64,000 nucleotides of DNA from Flavobacterium aquariorum (GCF_003254745.1 NZ_QKXH01000005.1:248001-312000), one strand, 5' to 3'; positions 45,927 to 55,824 are shown, counted from the stretch's first letter. Numbers and translations: made by a program. Notes: generated from the letters alone by a model not told the origin.

Positions 45927-46430
45927 TTACCATTTTGCAAGTGAATCATTGAAAATATCCTGAGTAATTCTTTCGAAAATTTCTTTAATCGCGGCATCTT
46001 TCGTTGCTCCTGTCAATTGTTGGGCAGCAGGAAAGTCATAATAAAACTCAAATGATTTTTCAAAATCGTCGGCTTCCTTGTTTTTATTGGTAAATCTAAC
46101 CATTACTCTAATTTTTAATCGGTTTTGCGCCGCCTTTTGATCGGCAGTTGCGGTCATTGGACTGATGCGGTAATCTGTAATTTCTCCTTCATACATTAAA
46201 TCTCCTCCATTTTTTACTAAGTGCAAATTAGTTTGATTCTGAATCAAGTCTTGTAATGTAAGTGTAAAAGTTCGGTCAATTCCCGGTTCAATCAAATCAG
46301 AATTGTTTGGAAAGAAGTTTACCTGATATGTTTTGGCATCAATTTTACCTGTTCCTGTAAAGTTATATACCGAACAACTGTTTAGGATGAATGAACTAAT
46401 TATTAATAAGAGATAATGTGTTTTTTTCAT
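45927..46430 (-). CDS. lptE: LptE-family lipoprotein (LPS assembly)
   Basis: A 167-residue lipoprotein with lipobox LNSC (Cys19), followed by SVYNFTGTGKIDAKTYQVNFF. The fold pattern fits the Bacteroidota LptE family: a strand-rich core and DRTFTLTLQDLIQNQTNLHLV, DLMYEGEITDYRI, and a C-terminal helix ending FERITQDIFNDSLAKW. LptE forms the outer-membrane LPS translocon with LptD. No lptD gene is nearby. It sits between the sigma-54 activator gene and the TPR gene on the same strand. Confidence 0.87.
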   Translation of the reverse strand: MKKTHYLLLIISSFILNSCSVYNFTGTGKIDAKTYQVNFFPNNSDLIEPGIDRTFTLTLQDLIQNQTNLHLVKNGGDLMYEGEITDYRISPMTATADQKAAQNRLKIRVMVRFTNKNKEADDFEKSFEFYYDFPAAQQLTGATKDAAIKEIFERITQDIFNDSLAKW

Positions 46431-46558
46431 AAAATGTATAAATTGCTACGCCTGTTCGCTGTCGCTCGAGTCCAAAATCTAAATTTGGTTCAAATTTCAA
46501 ATGTACAAAAATCGAATTAGTGATTTGAAATTTGTTTTTTTGAAATTTTTATTTTTTG

Positions 46559-47818
46559 CTATAAGTCAAATTGTTTTATTTTTCGATACAAAGTACGTTC
46601 CGAAATACCTAATTCATCTGCTGCGGCTTTTCTTTTTCCTTTGTTTTTTTCCAATGATTTTTTGATCATTTCAATCTCTTTTTGTTCGAGTCGCAACACC
46701 TCTTCCTCTTCGATGGTTTCAGCCAAAAGGTAATTATTGTTGTCCTGTTCTTCGTAATTCTGTTCTCTATTTGAATTGGATATAAACGAAGTTCTGGGTT
46801 CTTCTTCAAAATCAATTTCACTGTCCTCTTCCTTGGAACCGTATATTTTTTTTATGAGTGATTTATTGGTTTCCTGAACATTGGAATTGCTATTTTGCAT
46901 CAATTCTAAAGTTAGTTTTTTTAAATCATGCAAGTCGCTTTTCATGTCAAAAAGGACTTTGTATAAAATCTCTCTTTCGGTATTAAAATCGGTGTCGTTT
47001 TTTTTGTCTTTTATTACCGATGGCAAATTAGTTCCTTCTGTGGGTAAATACGTTTGCAAGGTTGCGGCAGTAATATCTCTATTGGTTTCTAATACCGAAA
47101 TTTGTTCTGCAACGTTTCGTAATTGTCTAATGTTACCGCTCCAACGGTATTTCTGCAATAAGGAAATAGCACCTTCGTCAAGCTTCAATGGAGGCATTTT
47201 ATATTTATTGGCAAAATCGGCAACAAATTTTCTGAATAGTAAATGAATATCTTCTTTTCGCTCCCTAAGTGGAGGCAGAGTTATATCAACGGTACTTAAA
47301 CGATAGTATAAATCCTCACGAAATGTTCCTTTTTCAATTGCTTTAAATAAATTGACATTCGTTGCAGCTACTATTCGGACATTCGTTTTTTGAACCTGAG
47401 AGGAACCTACTTTTATGAATTCTCCATTTTCTAATACCCGCAGCAATCGTACTTGGGTGGTCAAAGGCAATTCTCCCACTTCATCAAGGAAAATAGTACC
47501 GCCATTGGCCACTTCAAAATAGCCCTCACGAGTGCTGGTAGCGCCTGTAAAAGCTCCTTTTTCATGGCCAAAAAGTTCACTGTCAATAGTTCCTTCCGGA
47601 ATTGCTCCACAGTTTACAGCAATATATTTACCGTGTTTTCGGTGTGATAATGAATGTATAATCCTTGGGATATTCTCTTTTCCCACACCACTTTCTCCAG
47701 CGACCAAAACCGAAATATCGGTAGGTGCAACTTGAATGGCTTTTTCTATGGCACGATTGAGTTTTGGGTCATTCCCAATAATCTCAAAACGTTGTTTTAT
47801 TGATTGTACTGTATCCAT
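46559..47818 (-). CDS. Sigma-54-dependent transcriptional regulator without a receiver domain
   Basis: A 419-residue AAA+ activator. The ATG at 47818 (MDTVQSIKQRFEIIG) is preferred; the longer frame begins with a GTG inside a CACAGATT-type repeat. Walker A is GESGVGKE, the sigma-54 contact loop is GAFTGA, Walker B is GTIFLDEVGELP, and the sensor region is NVRIVAATNVNL. After a variable linker the C-terminus has a Fis-type HTH (GKRKAAADELGISERTLYRKI). There is no N-terminal sensory domain, so control may come from partner proteins or expression level. A sigma-54 gene is not in the window. Confidence 0.9.
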   Translation of the reverse strand: MDTVQSIKQRFEIIGNDPKLNRAIEKAIQVAPTDISVLVAGESGVGKENIPRIIHSLSHRKHGKYIAVNCGAIPEGTIDSELFGHEKGAFTGATSTREGYFEVANGGTIFLDEVGELPLTTQVRLLRVLENGEFIKVGSSQVQKTNVRIVAATNVNLFKAIEKGTFREDLYYRLSTVDITLPPLRERKEDIHLLFRKFVADFANKYKMPPLKLDEGAISLLQKYRWSGNIRQLRNVAEQISVLETNRDITAATLQTYLPTEGTNLPSVIKDKKNDTDFNTEREILYKVLFDMKSDLHDLKKLTLELMQNSNSNVQETNKSLIKKIYGSKEEDSEIDFEEEPRTSFISNSNREQNYEEQDNNNYLLAETIEEEEVLRLEQKEIEMIKKSLEKNKGKRKAAADELGISERTLYRKIKQFDL

Positions 47819-47930
47819 TTGCTTTTTTTCTAACACAGATTTCACAGATTATCACAATTAAAAATCTTTGAAAATTTTCCTGATTATTAAAATTGAAATT
47901 TGTTTGAATAACTGCTTGATTCTTTTTCTA

Positions 47931-48074
47931 TTATTGTGGCTTTGTTAGCGTATCTTTTTGGATAGCTGTTTTTTCAACTTTGTGTTTTGGGAAATAAGTT
48001 CTAATGATATAGAACGTTGTTCCAAAAGCAAGAATAAAAGTAATTAAAGCGATAAGTATATTTTTTTTCGACAT
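47931..48074 (-). CDS. Small single-span membrane protein (47 aa)
   Basis: An ATG at 48074 opens a 47-codon frame: MSKKNILIALITFILAFG, one membrane segment (about residues 6-24), then a short hydrophilic tail (YFPKHKVEKTAIQKD). The stop is at 47931. It lies between miaB and the sigma-54 activator on the same strand, 58 bases from the miaB stop. The start, positive N-terminus and clean segment resemble a real small protein. Function unknown. Confidence 0.6.
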   Translation of the reverse strand: MSKKNILIALITFILAFGTTFYIIRTYFPKHKVEKTAIQKDTLTKPQ

Positions 48075-48132
48075 AACAATGATCTTATTTTTTGTAACCT
48101 TTTTAGTAGTTGATTAAACGTTGTTAAAAAAA

Positions 48133-49578
48133 TCAATTCATACTTGAATATCCAACCGCTTCGCCTTTCAAAGTTCCTGAGGTACAAGAATTAATTTTTA
48201 CATTTACAAAATCACCTATTTTATAGTTCTCCTTTGGGAAAACGACAGTTATGCTTTGTGAATTTCTGCCAGAGAATTCTTCAGTCGATTTTTTTGAAAT
48301 TTTCTCAACCAAAACTTCTACTGTTTTACCAATAAATTCTTCAGAACGGATCCAAGCATGTTTCTGTTGTAAATCGACAATTTCTTGCAATCTTCTTGCT
48401 TTAGTAGTTTCAGGAACATCATCATCCATTTTTCTTCCAGCCAAAGTTCCAGGACGTTCAGAATAGCTGTACATATAACCAAAATTATATTTCACATATT
48501 CCATTAAACTCAGAGTGTCTTTATGGTCTTCTTCCGTTTCTGTTGGAAAGCCCGAAATCATATCTTGAGTAATGGCTACATTTGGAATAATAGAACGAAT
48601 CTTATCTATCAAAGCCATATATTCTTCTCTGGTATGCAAGCGATTCATTTCTTTCAAAATTCGATTACTACCCGATTGCACCGGTAAGTGTATGTGTTTA
48701 CAAATGTTAGGATATTTGGCAATGACGTGCAAAATGCTTTCGTGCATATCTTGTGGATTCGAAGTTGAAAAACGAATTCGCATTTTCGGAAAACCAATCG
48801 CTACCATTTCCAGTAATTGGTCAAAATCCACCGCTGTCGCTTTTTGCATTTCGCTTGCATCGGCAAAATCCTTTTTCAAACCGCCGCCATACCATAAATA
48901 ACTATCTACGTTCTGACCTAGAAGTGTTATTTCCTTAAATCCTTTGCTCCACAAATCCTGAATTTCGTTCATGATACTTTGCGGTTCACGACTGCGCTCA
49001 CGTCCGCGGGTAAAAGGCACCACACAAAATGTACACATATTATCACAGCCTCTAGTGATAGAGACCAATGCTGTAATTCCGTTGCTCATCAATCGAACTG
49101 GTGAAATATCACCATATGTTTCCTCTTTGGATAAAATCACGTTGATGGCATCACGACCTTCTTCGACCTCACTCAATAAATTAGGTAAATCTTTATAGGC
49201 ATCTGGCCCCACAACGAGGTCAACGATTTTTTCTTCTTCCAAGAACTGACTTTTCAAACGCTCGGCCATACAGCCCAAAACGCCTACTTTCATTTTTGGA
49301 TTAATGCGTTTTACCGCATTGTATTTCTCCAGACGTTTGCGTATCGTTTGTTCCGCTTTGTCTCGGATAGAGCAAGTGTTTACCAAAACCAAATCTGCCT
49401 CTTCCAAAACTGAAGTGGTATTGTAACCGCCATCAGACAATATGGACGCTACAATCTCACTGTCCGAAAAATTCATCGCACAGCCGTAGCTTTCTATAAA
49501 AAGTTTTTTGGTATTCTCCGGTTTATGTTCCAGAACAAGGCTATTTCCTTGTTTGCTTTCTTCAATTATCTTTTCCAT
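48133..49578 (-). CDS. miaB: tRNA-2-methylthio-N6-dimethylallyladenosine synthase MiaB
   Basis: A 481-residue radical-SAM methylthiotransferase that modifies A37 of tRNAs reading UNN codons. The N-terminal UPF0004 domain has the three cysteines of the auxiliary cluster (ESYGCAMN, VNTCSIRDKAEQ, GVLGCMAERL). The radical-SAM core has RGCDNMCTFCVVPFTRGRE with CxxxCxxC, and the C-terminal TRAM domain follows (GKTVEVLVEKIS). A 25-residue N-terminal extension precedes the domain, as often in this phylum. Confidence 0.95.
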   Translation of the reverse strand: MEKIIEESKQGNSLVLEHKPENTKKLFIESYGCAMNFSDSEIVASILSDGGYNTTSVLEEADLVLVNTCSIRDKAEQTIRKRLEKYNAVKRINPKMKVGVLGCMAERLKSQFLEEEKIVDLVVGPDAYKDLPNLLSEVEEGRDAINVILSKEETYGDISPVRLMSNGITALVSITRGCDNMCTFCVVPFTRGRERSREPQSIMNEIQDLWSKGFKEITLLGQNVDSYLWYGGGLKKDFADASEMQKATAVDFDQLLEMVAIGFPKMRIRFSTSNPQDMHESILHVIAKYPNICKHIHLPVQSGSNRILKEMNRLHTREEYMALIDKIRSIIPNVAITQDMISGFPTETEEDHKDTLSLMEYVKYNFGYMYSYSERPGTLAGRKMDDDVPETTKARRLQEIVDLQQKHAWIRSEEFIGKTVEVLVEKISKKSTEEFSGRNSQSITVVFPKENYKIGDFVNVKINSCTSGTLKGEAVGYSSMN

Positions 49579-49694
49579 TGGGTAGTTTCAAAGTGCAAAG
49601 ATAAAGCAATTACAGCGATTATGACAAGATGTCAGCCGAAGAATTAACAACTTTTTAAGTCCTTCAAAATGGGGATGGATAAGGACATTTTCAA
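49579..49694. other. Spacer between miaB and the family B element
   Basis: About 115 bases without a gene. It should contain the miaB promoter on the minus strand. No clear box was found. Confidence 0.35.
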
Positions 49695-49845
49695 GAGGAG
49701 CCATTTCCCGCTTTCCATTACAAGTCCTCGTCCTGTTGTCAACATTTTTATGTAGTGGCAAGAGCTTCCTTTGGTCGCTTTGACACTACATAAAATGTAA
49801 GCCATCTGGTCTCCGGGCTTTTCACTTTAATCGGGGCTAGGTGTT
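49695..49845 (-). repeat. Dispersed structured intergenic element, family B, copy 3
   Basis: Minus strand: CCTAGCCCCGATTAAAGTGAA, AGCCCGGAG, a long hairpin, then ACTTGTAATGGAAAGCGGGA and ATGGCTCCTC. The hairpin stem is TTTTATGTAGTG (49746-49757) with CACTACATAAAA (49784-49795), 12 perfect pairs around a 26-base loop. The flanks match copies 1 and 2. It is 3' of glpD and reads in the same direction. Confidence 0.7.
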
Positions 49846-49890
49846 TGTTTTGAAAATCGTGTTTTGTAAAATATAATTATCTCTGTATTT

Positions 49891-51474
49891 TTATTGAACC
49901 CGAAACTCTTTCAATAAAAACCCATTGGCCAAAATCTTAAATTCGACCACTTGATTTTGAATCCAGTTTTCATCATGACCTAATTCTTTAGCTAATAAAT
50001 AGGCTACTTTGGTAGAACAAGAAATTGCTGCACGAGCGTCTAAAAACAATAGCCGAACACGTCTCGCCAAAATATCATCAACAGTAGTGGCCATTTCTTG
50101 TCGGATAGCCCAAGCCACCTCGGCTAAGGTATAGTTGTAATCTGGGTGTAATTTTTCTTTTAATTCAGGTTCGCTTTCTTGCAATTCAAGAATGGCTTTA
50201 CTATCGGTTCCGTAAATAAATAAATGGTTTTCAAAATCTGCTGCATTGTTTTTCTTGTTTCCGTGAATGGTTAAATGTTCTGTAACACATTTATTTGGTT
50301 TTAGTTCATGCACTTTGATAGCTTTATCGATGATATCTTCAGCAATTTTCCGGTACGTCGTCCATTTTCCTCCAGTAATTGTAATTAGTCCAGTTTCAGA
50401 AACGATTATTTTGTGGCTGCGAGAAACTTCTTTGGTGCTTTGTCCTTTTTTATCAGGAGCGGCCAAAGGTCTTAAGCCTGCAAAAACCGAGAGTACATCT
50501 GCTCTTGTTGGATTTTTTGTCAAGTATCTTCGCGCTGTTTCCAGTACAAATTCAATTTCTTCTTCGAGGGCTATAGGTTCAATATCTGATTTTTTGACCA
50601 AAGTATCCGTTGTACCAACCACAATTTTATCATGCCAAGGAACCGCAAAAAGTACTCTTCCGTCACTCGTCTTCGGAATCATTAAAGCATAATCACCAGG
50701 CAAAAAAGACTTGTTAAATACCAAATGTATTCCTTGACTGGGAACAATGTATTTTTTATAAACAGTATCGTTCATTTTCATGATAGCATTGGTAAATACT
50801 CCTGTTGCATTAATTATTGCTTTGCCTTGTACTGTATATTCGTCTCCTGATTCTTGGTCGGCTGCTATTACTCCAGTAACTTGGTTTTTGTCATCCTTTA
50901 ATAATTGGACAACTTTAAAATGATTGAGTACACAAGCCCCCATTTCTGTTGCAGTTTGTGCAAGGTTAATAGCCAGTCGGGAATCATCAAACTGCCCATC
51001 ATGATACAATACACCACTTTGTAGTCCGTTTGGTTCAATGGAGGGAATTAATTCCATTGTCTTTTTTTTGGATAAATACTTTGAACTTCCGAGGCTTAAT
51101 TTACCGGCTAATAGATCATAGAATTTTAAACCAATGGTATAAAAATAACCTCCCCACCAGTTGTAATTAGGAATGATAAACGATTCGTTCTTAACCAAGT
51201 GCCCTGCGTTCTTTTCCATCAATCCTCTTTCTTTCAAGGCTTCTTTTACTAATGTAAGATTGCCTTGTTCTAAATAGCGAACACCACCATGAACCAATTT
51301 AGTGCTTCGGCTTGAGGTTCCTTTTGCAAAATCTACCGCTTCTAAAAGTATTGTTTTAAAACCTCGGCTTGACGCATCCACTGCAGCACCAAGTCCATTG
51401 GCACCACCACCAATAATGATGAAGTCCCAAGCTTGGTTTTGTTTTAGTTTTTGTAGCTGTTCGATTCGGTTCAT
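49891..51474 (-). CDS. glpD: Glycerol-3-phosphate dehydrogenase/oxidase, FAD-dependent
   Basis: A 527-residue FAD enzyme that oxidises glycerol 3-phosphate to dihydroxyacetone phosphate and passes electrons on at the membrane. The FAD-binding IIGGGANGLGAAVDASSRG is at the N-terminus, followed by the family's GTSSRSTKLVHGGVRYLE. FAVPWHDKIVVGTTDT, FAGLRPLA and TITGGKWTTYR mark the substrate site, and the C-terminal helical domain includes WAIRQEMATTVDDILARR. The length is normal. No glpK or glpF lies next to it. Confidence 0.95.
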   Translation of the reverse strand: MNRIEQLQKLKQNQAWDFIIIGGGANGLGAAVDASSRGFKTILLEAVDFAKGTSSRSTKLVHGGVRYLEQGNLTLVKEALKERGLMEKNAGHLVKNESFIIPNYNWWGGYFYTIGLKFYDLLAGKLSLGSSKYLSKKKTMELIPSIEPNGLQSGVLYHDGQFDDSRLAINLAQTATEMGACVLNHFKVVQLLKDDKNQVTGVIAADQESGDEYTVQGKAIINATGVFTNAIMKMNDTVYKKYIVPSQGIHLVFNKSFLPGDYALMIPKTSDGRVLFAVPWHDKIVVGTTDTLVKKSDIEPIALEEEIEFVLETARRYLTKNPTRADVLSVFAGLRPLAAPDKKGQSTKEVSRSHKIIVSETGLITITGGKWTTYRKIAEDIIDKAIKVHELKPNKCVTEHLTIHGNKKNNAADFENHLFIYGTDSKAILELQESEPELKEKLHPDYNYTLAEVAWAIRQEMATTVDDILARRVRLLFLDARAAISCSTKVAYLLAKELGHDENWIQNQVVEFKILANGFLLKEFRVQ

Positions 51475-51780
51475 TATCTATTTTTGTAGGTTTGGGATGG
51501 TTTCTTGTAGTAAATTTAACTAAATAATGAAATGGATTTACTTTTTGAAAAATTAAATATGGATTTCTTTTTTATACCTATATATAGAGGTTGAATGGGG
51601 TGGTCGTTTTATTGTTTTAAAGATGTTCCTTGTATTTAATGGTTTTGCCTTTTTCGGGTTAAAATTGGGATTGCATCAATTTATATGCGAATGAAAATTG
51701 TTGTGCTTTGTGTTGTTGAATTGGTTCATTTACCGATTTAATTAGTTTTTAAAATCAATGAAAGGTTGATATTTAAAAAA
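51475..51780. other. Divergent promoter region between glpD and topA
   Basis: About 300 AT-rich bases with no gene. A nearly palindromic ACCTATATATAGAGGT is at about 51577-51592. It carries the glpD promoter (minus) and the topA upstream region. Confidence 0.4.
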
Positions 51781-51786
51781 AAAAAT

Positions 51787-51794
51787 TACTTTTG
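51787..51794 (+). promoter_or_regulatory. -7 box of topA
   Basis: TACTTTTG fits TAnnTTTG and lies 19 bases before the ATG at 51814. It falls inside the longer open frame from 51766 and so argues against that frame's start. Confidence 0.5.
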
Positions 51795-51813
51795 CGATTC
51801 AAACAATAACAAA

Positions 51814-54333
51814 ATGGCAAAGAATTTAGTGATAGTTGAGTCCCCTGCAAAGGCAAAAACAATCGAAAAATTTCTCGGAAGTGATTATCAGGTTGAGTCA
51901 AGTTATGGACATATTGCTGATTTACCTTCTAAAGAAATTGGTGTTGATGTTGAAAACGGATTCAAGCCCAAATATGAAGTTTCCTCGGATAAGAAGGCAT
52001 TGGTGTCTAAATTAAAAACTTTAGCTAAAAATGCAGACATGGTATGGTTAGCGAGTGATGAGGATCGCGAGGGAGAAGCTATTTCTTGGCATTTGGCGGA
52101 AGAATTGAAACTTAAAAAAGAAAAAACGAGGCGTATTGTTTTTCATGAAATAACCAAAACGGCAATCCTTAAAGCCATTGAAAAACCACGTGAAATCGAT
52201 TATAATTTAGTTAATGCGCAGCAAGCGAGAAGAGTTTTGGATCGTTTGGTTGGTTATGAATTGTCACCGGTTCTTTGGAGAAAAGTAAAAGGGGGATTAT
52301 CTGCTGGACGTGTGCAATCGGTTTCTGTTCGATTGATTGTTGAGAGAGAACGCGAAATCCAAAACTTTACTGCGGTAGCAACTTATTCTGTTGTGGCAGA
52401 ATTTACTAATGAAGCAGGAAAGTCTTTCAAAGCAAAACTTCCAAAAAATTTTAATACTAAGAAAGAAGCCGAAGATTTTTTAAAACAAAATATCGGTTCT
52501 ATATATAAGGTAGCAGATTTAGAAACTAAACCTACCAAAAAATCACCAACGGCTCCTTTTACAACTTCAACTTTACAGCAGGAAGCCGCTAGGAAGTTGT
52601 ATTTGCCTGTTGGAATCACGATGCAATTAGCACAACGTTTGTATGAAGCGGGACTTATTACTTATATGAGAACCGACAGCGTTAATTTATCCAAAGAAGC
52701 GATGGATGCTGCCCAGGCTGAAATTATCAAATCGTATGGGAAAGAGTTTTCTAACCCAAGAGTTTTTGCCAATAAAAGTAAAGGTGCGCAAGAAGCTCAC
52801 GAAGCGATTCGTCCGACCGATATGTCACTTCATACAGTAAATATTGATAGAGATCAAGCGCGTTTGTACGATTTGATTTGGAAAAGGACTTTGGCTTCCC
52901 AAATGAGTGATGCCAAATTGGAACGTACCAATGTGAAAATTGAAGCCAATAATCACGGCGAAATATTCACTGCTTCTGGTGAGGTTTTACTTTTTGAAGG
53001 GTTTTTGAAAGTATATCTTGAAGGACATGATGAAGAAGAAGAAGAGCAGGAAGGTTTGTTGCCTGCCTTGAAAGTGAATGAAAAATTGCAAAACAATTTT
53101 ATTACTGCAACCGAAAGATATTCAAGGGCTGCGGCAAGATATACAGAGGCTTCTTTGGTGAAAAAATTGGAAGAATTAGGTATTGGCCGTCCTTCTACTT
53201 ATGCACCAACTATTTCTACCATTATTAACAGAAATTATGTTGAGAAAGGAAATCTTGAAGGGTTAGAGAGAAATTATACTCAGTTGACTTTGCAATCTGG
53301 GAAATTAGCAGAGAAGTTACTTAAGGAAAATACAGGTTCTGATAAAGGAAAATTAGTTCCCACAGATATTGGAACAATTGTTACTGATTTCTTGGTAAAG
53401 AATTTCGGAAATATTTTGGATTATAATTTTACTGCAAAGGTAGAGCAGGATTTTGATGAAATTGCCGAAGGAAATATAGAATGGACAAAGATGATGCAAG
53501 AGTTCTACGATAAATTTCACCCAACGGTGAAAGATGTAGAAGCGAATGCTGATAGAGAAAGTGGAGAACGAATATTGGGAATTGATCCAGAATCAGGAAA
53601 ACCGGTTTCGGTTCGTTTGGGTAAATTTGGACCAATGGCCCAAATTGGCGATGCCGAAGATGAAGATAAAAAATTCGCGAGTCTTAGACACGAACAAAAT
53701 ATAGGTAATATTACTTTAGAAGAAGCTTTGAATTTGTTTTTGCTTCCAAAAAACTTAGGTGTATATAAAGGAGAAGAAGTTGAAGTAAGTAATGGACGTT
53801 ATGGGCCATATGTACGACACGGAAGTGTTTTTATTTCTTTGCCAAGAGGGGAGGACCCTTTGGACGTTTCGATGGTGAGGGCTCAGGAATTGATCGATGA
53901 AAAAGCTATAGCAGATGCACCTATTGCTGTTTATAAAGGGGAAGGTGTTCAAAAAGGAACTGGTCGTTTTGGTCCTTTTATCAAGTGGAATGGAATCTTT
54001 ATAAATGTAAGTAAGAAATATAATTTTGATAATTTATCTCAGTCGGATATACAGGAATTGATTGAGGATAAATTGCAGAAGAATATTGATAAAGTACTTC
54101 ATAATTGGGAAGAAGAAGGAATATTGGTTGAAAAAGCACGTTGGGGTCGTTCGGTTATAACGAAAGGCAAGATAAAAATTGAATTAAGCAAAGATGTTGA
54201 TGCAGCAAAATTAACATTGGCTGAAGTTCAAGAAATGATTGCCAAGAAAACACCAGCCAAAAAAGTTGCTGCCAAAAAAACAACTGCTGCGAAGAAACCA
54301 GCCGTTAAAAAAGCAGTAGCCAAAAAGAAATAA
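51814..54333 (+). CDS. topA: DNA topoisomerase I
   Basis: A type IA topoisomerase that relaxes negative supercoils. The ATG at 51814 gives MAKNLVIVESPAKAKTIEKF, the usual TopA opening and Toprim domain, and 839 residues. The DxDxE site is in WLASDEDREGEAISWHL, and the active tyrosine is in LITYMRTDSVNLS. The C-terminal part has three TopA repeats (VRLGKFGPMAQ, VSNGRYGPYVRHG, KGTGRFGPFIKWNG) rather than Cys zinc fingers, followed by a Lys/Ala-rich tail of about 30 residues (PAKKVAAKK). The tail resembles histone-like DNA-binding tails in this phylum. Confidence 0.95.
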   Translation: MAKNLVIVESPAKAKTIEKFLGSDYQVESSYGHIADLPSKEIGVDVENGFKPKYEVSSDKKALVSKLKTLAKNADMVWLASDEDREGEAISWHLAEELKLKKEKTRRIVFHEITKTAILKAIEKPREIDYNLVNAQQARRVLDRLVGYELSPVLWRKVKGGLSAGRVQSVSVRLIVEREREIQNFTAVATYSVVAEFTNEAGKSFKAKLPKNFNTKKEAEDFLKQNIGSIYKVADLETKPTKKSPTAPFTTSTLQQEAARKLYLPVGITMQLAQRLYEAGLITYMRTDSVNLSKEAMDAAQAEIIKSYGKEFSNPRVFANKSKGAQEAHEAIRPTDMSLHTVNIDRDQARLYDLIWKRTLASQMSDAKLERTNVKIEANNHGEIFTASGEVLLFEGFLKVYLEGHDEEEEEQEGLLPALKVNEKLQNNFITATERYSRAAARYTEASLVKKLEELGIGRPSTYAPTISTIINRNYVEKGNLEGLERNYTQLTLQSGKLAEKLLKENTGSDKGKLVPTDIGTIVTDFLVKNFGNILDYNFTAKVEQDFDEIAEGNIEWTKMMQEFYDKFHPTVKDVEANADRESGERILGIDPESGKPVSVRLGKFGPMAQIGDAEDEDKKFASLRHEQNIGNITLEEALNLFLLPKNLGVYKGEEVEVSNGRYGPYVRHGSVFISLPRGEDPLDVSMVRAQELIDEKAIADAPIAVYKGEGVQKGTGRFGPFIKWNGIFINVSKKYNFDNLSQSDIQELIEDKLQKNIDKVLHNWEEEGILVEKARWGRSVITKGKIKIELSKDVDAAKLTLAEVQEMIAKKTPAKKVAAKKTTAAKKPAVKKAVAKKK

Positions 54334-54405
54334 AGAATTAAATTCAATTAGTCCTCATTTTTTCTTTCGTGGAAAGTAATGTAGGAGAGGTAAAAGAAGC
54401 AAAAA

Positions 54406-55557
54406 ATGGAGTTTGATTTTTTAGAACCATTAAGTGAAGAATTTCTAAATTATGTTTTAGGTTTGTCTGCTCAAAATTTGGGGAGTAAAATAGTTTTGCA
54501 TACTAATGAAGCAATACCTGATTTGAGTAAAATTGATATTGCAATAATTGGTGTTCTTGAAAATAGAGGTGATAAGAGTGGTAATGTAGATGTTGACCTA
54601 GACGCCATTCGAAAAGAATTATATGGAATGTTTCCTGGGAATTGGAATGTTACAATTGGCGATTTGGGGAATATTCTTCCTGGAAACTCAAAAGAGGATA
54701 CTTTTTTTGCATTAAAAAAAATAGCTTCAAGTCTTATAAAAAGAAAAATAGTACCTCTAGTTATTGGAGGATCTCAGGATTTAACCTATGCATTGTATAG
54801 AGGATATGATGATTTGGAGCAAATGGTGAATCTAGTTTCTATTGATAGTAGGTTTGATTTTGGTAAAGAAAATGAGACGATTAGTTCCGATTCTTTTTTA
54901 ACTAAAATTATTATAGATGAGCCTAATAATCTGTTTAATTTTTGTAATATTGGCTATCAGACCTATTACAATTCTCAAGAGGAAATTGATCTGATAGAGA
55001 AGTTGTTTTTTGATGCATATCGTTTAGGAGAAGTTTCAAATAATATTTCAATTGCAGAACCGGTTTTTAGAGATGCTGATGTTGTGAGTATAGATTTGAA
55101 TTCAGTAAAATCATCAGATTCTGGTAATTTTACTGTTTTTAACCCAAATGGGTTTAATGGTAAAGAAATTTGCACGTTGTCCAGATATGCAGGGATAAGT
55201 GATAAAGTAAGTTCGTTTGGAGTTTTTAATCACAATAATTCAAAACAGGAAGCGGTAATTATAGCGCAGATATTTTGGTATTTTATAGAAGGATATCATT
55301 ATAGGTCAAATGAGTATCCTTTTGGGAGTAGAGAAAATTATTTAAAATATATAGTTCCGCTTGAAGAAGAGGATTTGGTGTTTTATAAAAGTGATAAAAC
55401 AGATCGTTGGTGGATAGAGATACCATTTATTTCCAAAGCCAGCAATAAATTGAAAAAAAACACGTTATTACCGTGTTCTTATGAGGAATATTTGGCCGCT
55501 TGTAATCAGGAAATGCCTGAAAGATGGTGGAAAGCTCAAAGGAAAAACATTATATAA
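54406..55557 (+). CDS. Arginase/formimidoylglutamase-fold protein with altered metal site
   Basis: A 383-residue protein of the arginase superfamily. The three metal-binding segments are recognisable but degraded: GGSQD at 121-125 has Gln124 where the family has His; IDSRFD at 146-151 keeps Asp147 and Asp151 but has Arg149 for His; and IDLNS has Asp230 but Asn232 for Asp. Two Mn ions could not be held as in active enzymes, so it may be a structural or binding protein. It lies between topA and gldK, next to the type IX secretion genes. A purine-rich GGAGAGGTAA lies just upstream of the start. Confidence 0.8.
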   Translation: MEFDFLEPLSEEFLNYVLGLSAQNLGSKIVLHTNEAIPDLSKIDIAIIGVLENRGDKSGNVDVDLDAIRKELYGMFPGNWNVTIGDLGNILPGNSKEDTFFALKKIASSLIKRKIVPLVIGGSQDLTYALYRGYDDLEQMVNLVSIDSRFDFGKENETISSDSFLTKIIIDEPNNLFNFCNIGYQTYYNSQEEIDLIEKLFFDAYRLGEVSNNISIAEPVFRDADVVSIDLNSVKSSDSGNFTVFNPNGFNGKEICTLSRYAGISDKVSSFGVFNHNNSKQEAVIIAQIFWYFIEGYHYRSNEYPFGSRENYLKYIVPLEEEDLVFYKSDKTDRWWIEIPFISKASNKLKKNTLLPCSYEEYLAACNQEMPERWWKAQRKNII

Positions 55558-55824
55558 ATTTTAAGCTTTAAATTACTTATTAAATTTATCGTAAAATCGT
55601 TAATTTTATGTGAATATTTGAAATATTTGAGATATACTTACAAAATTTTTAAAATGATGTTTTTTGTCGTTCTTTTTTGGCGCTTTGGCGATAAAATATT
55701 TTTTTTTTAGAATTTTTAACATACATTTGACCAAATATTAAGTGACTATAAAAGAATTGTTTTTTAAATAAAAAATAAATAGGTTTGCAGTCCTATTAAT
55801 AATGAATAGATAACCCCAATTTTT
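55558..55824. other. Spacer upstream of gldK
   Basis: About 265 AT-rich bases with a likely gldK promoter. ATTTGACCAAA followed by TATAAAAG (about 55733-55762) resembles a variant TTTG/TAnnTTTG pair. No hairpin terminator after the arginase-like gene was seen, so read-through is possible. Confidence 0.35.
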
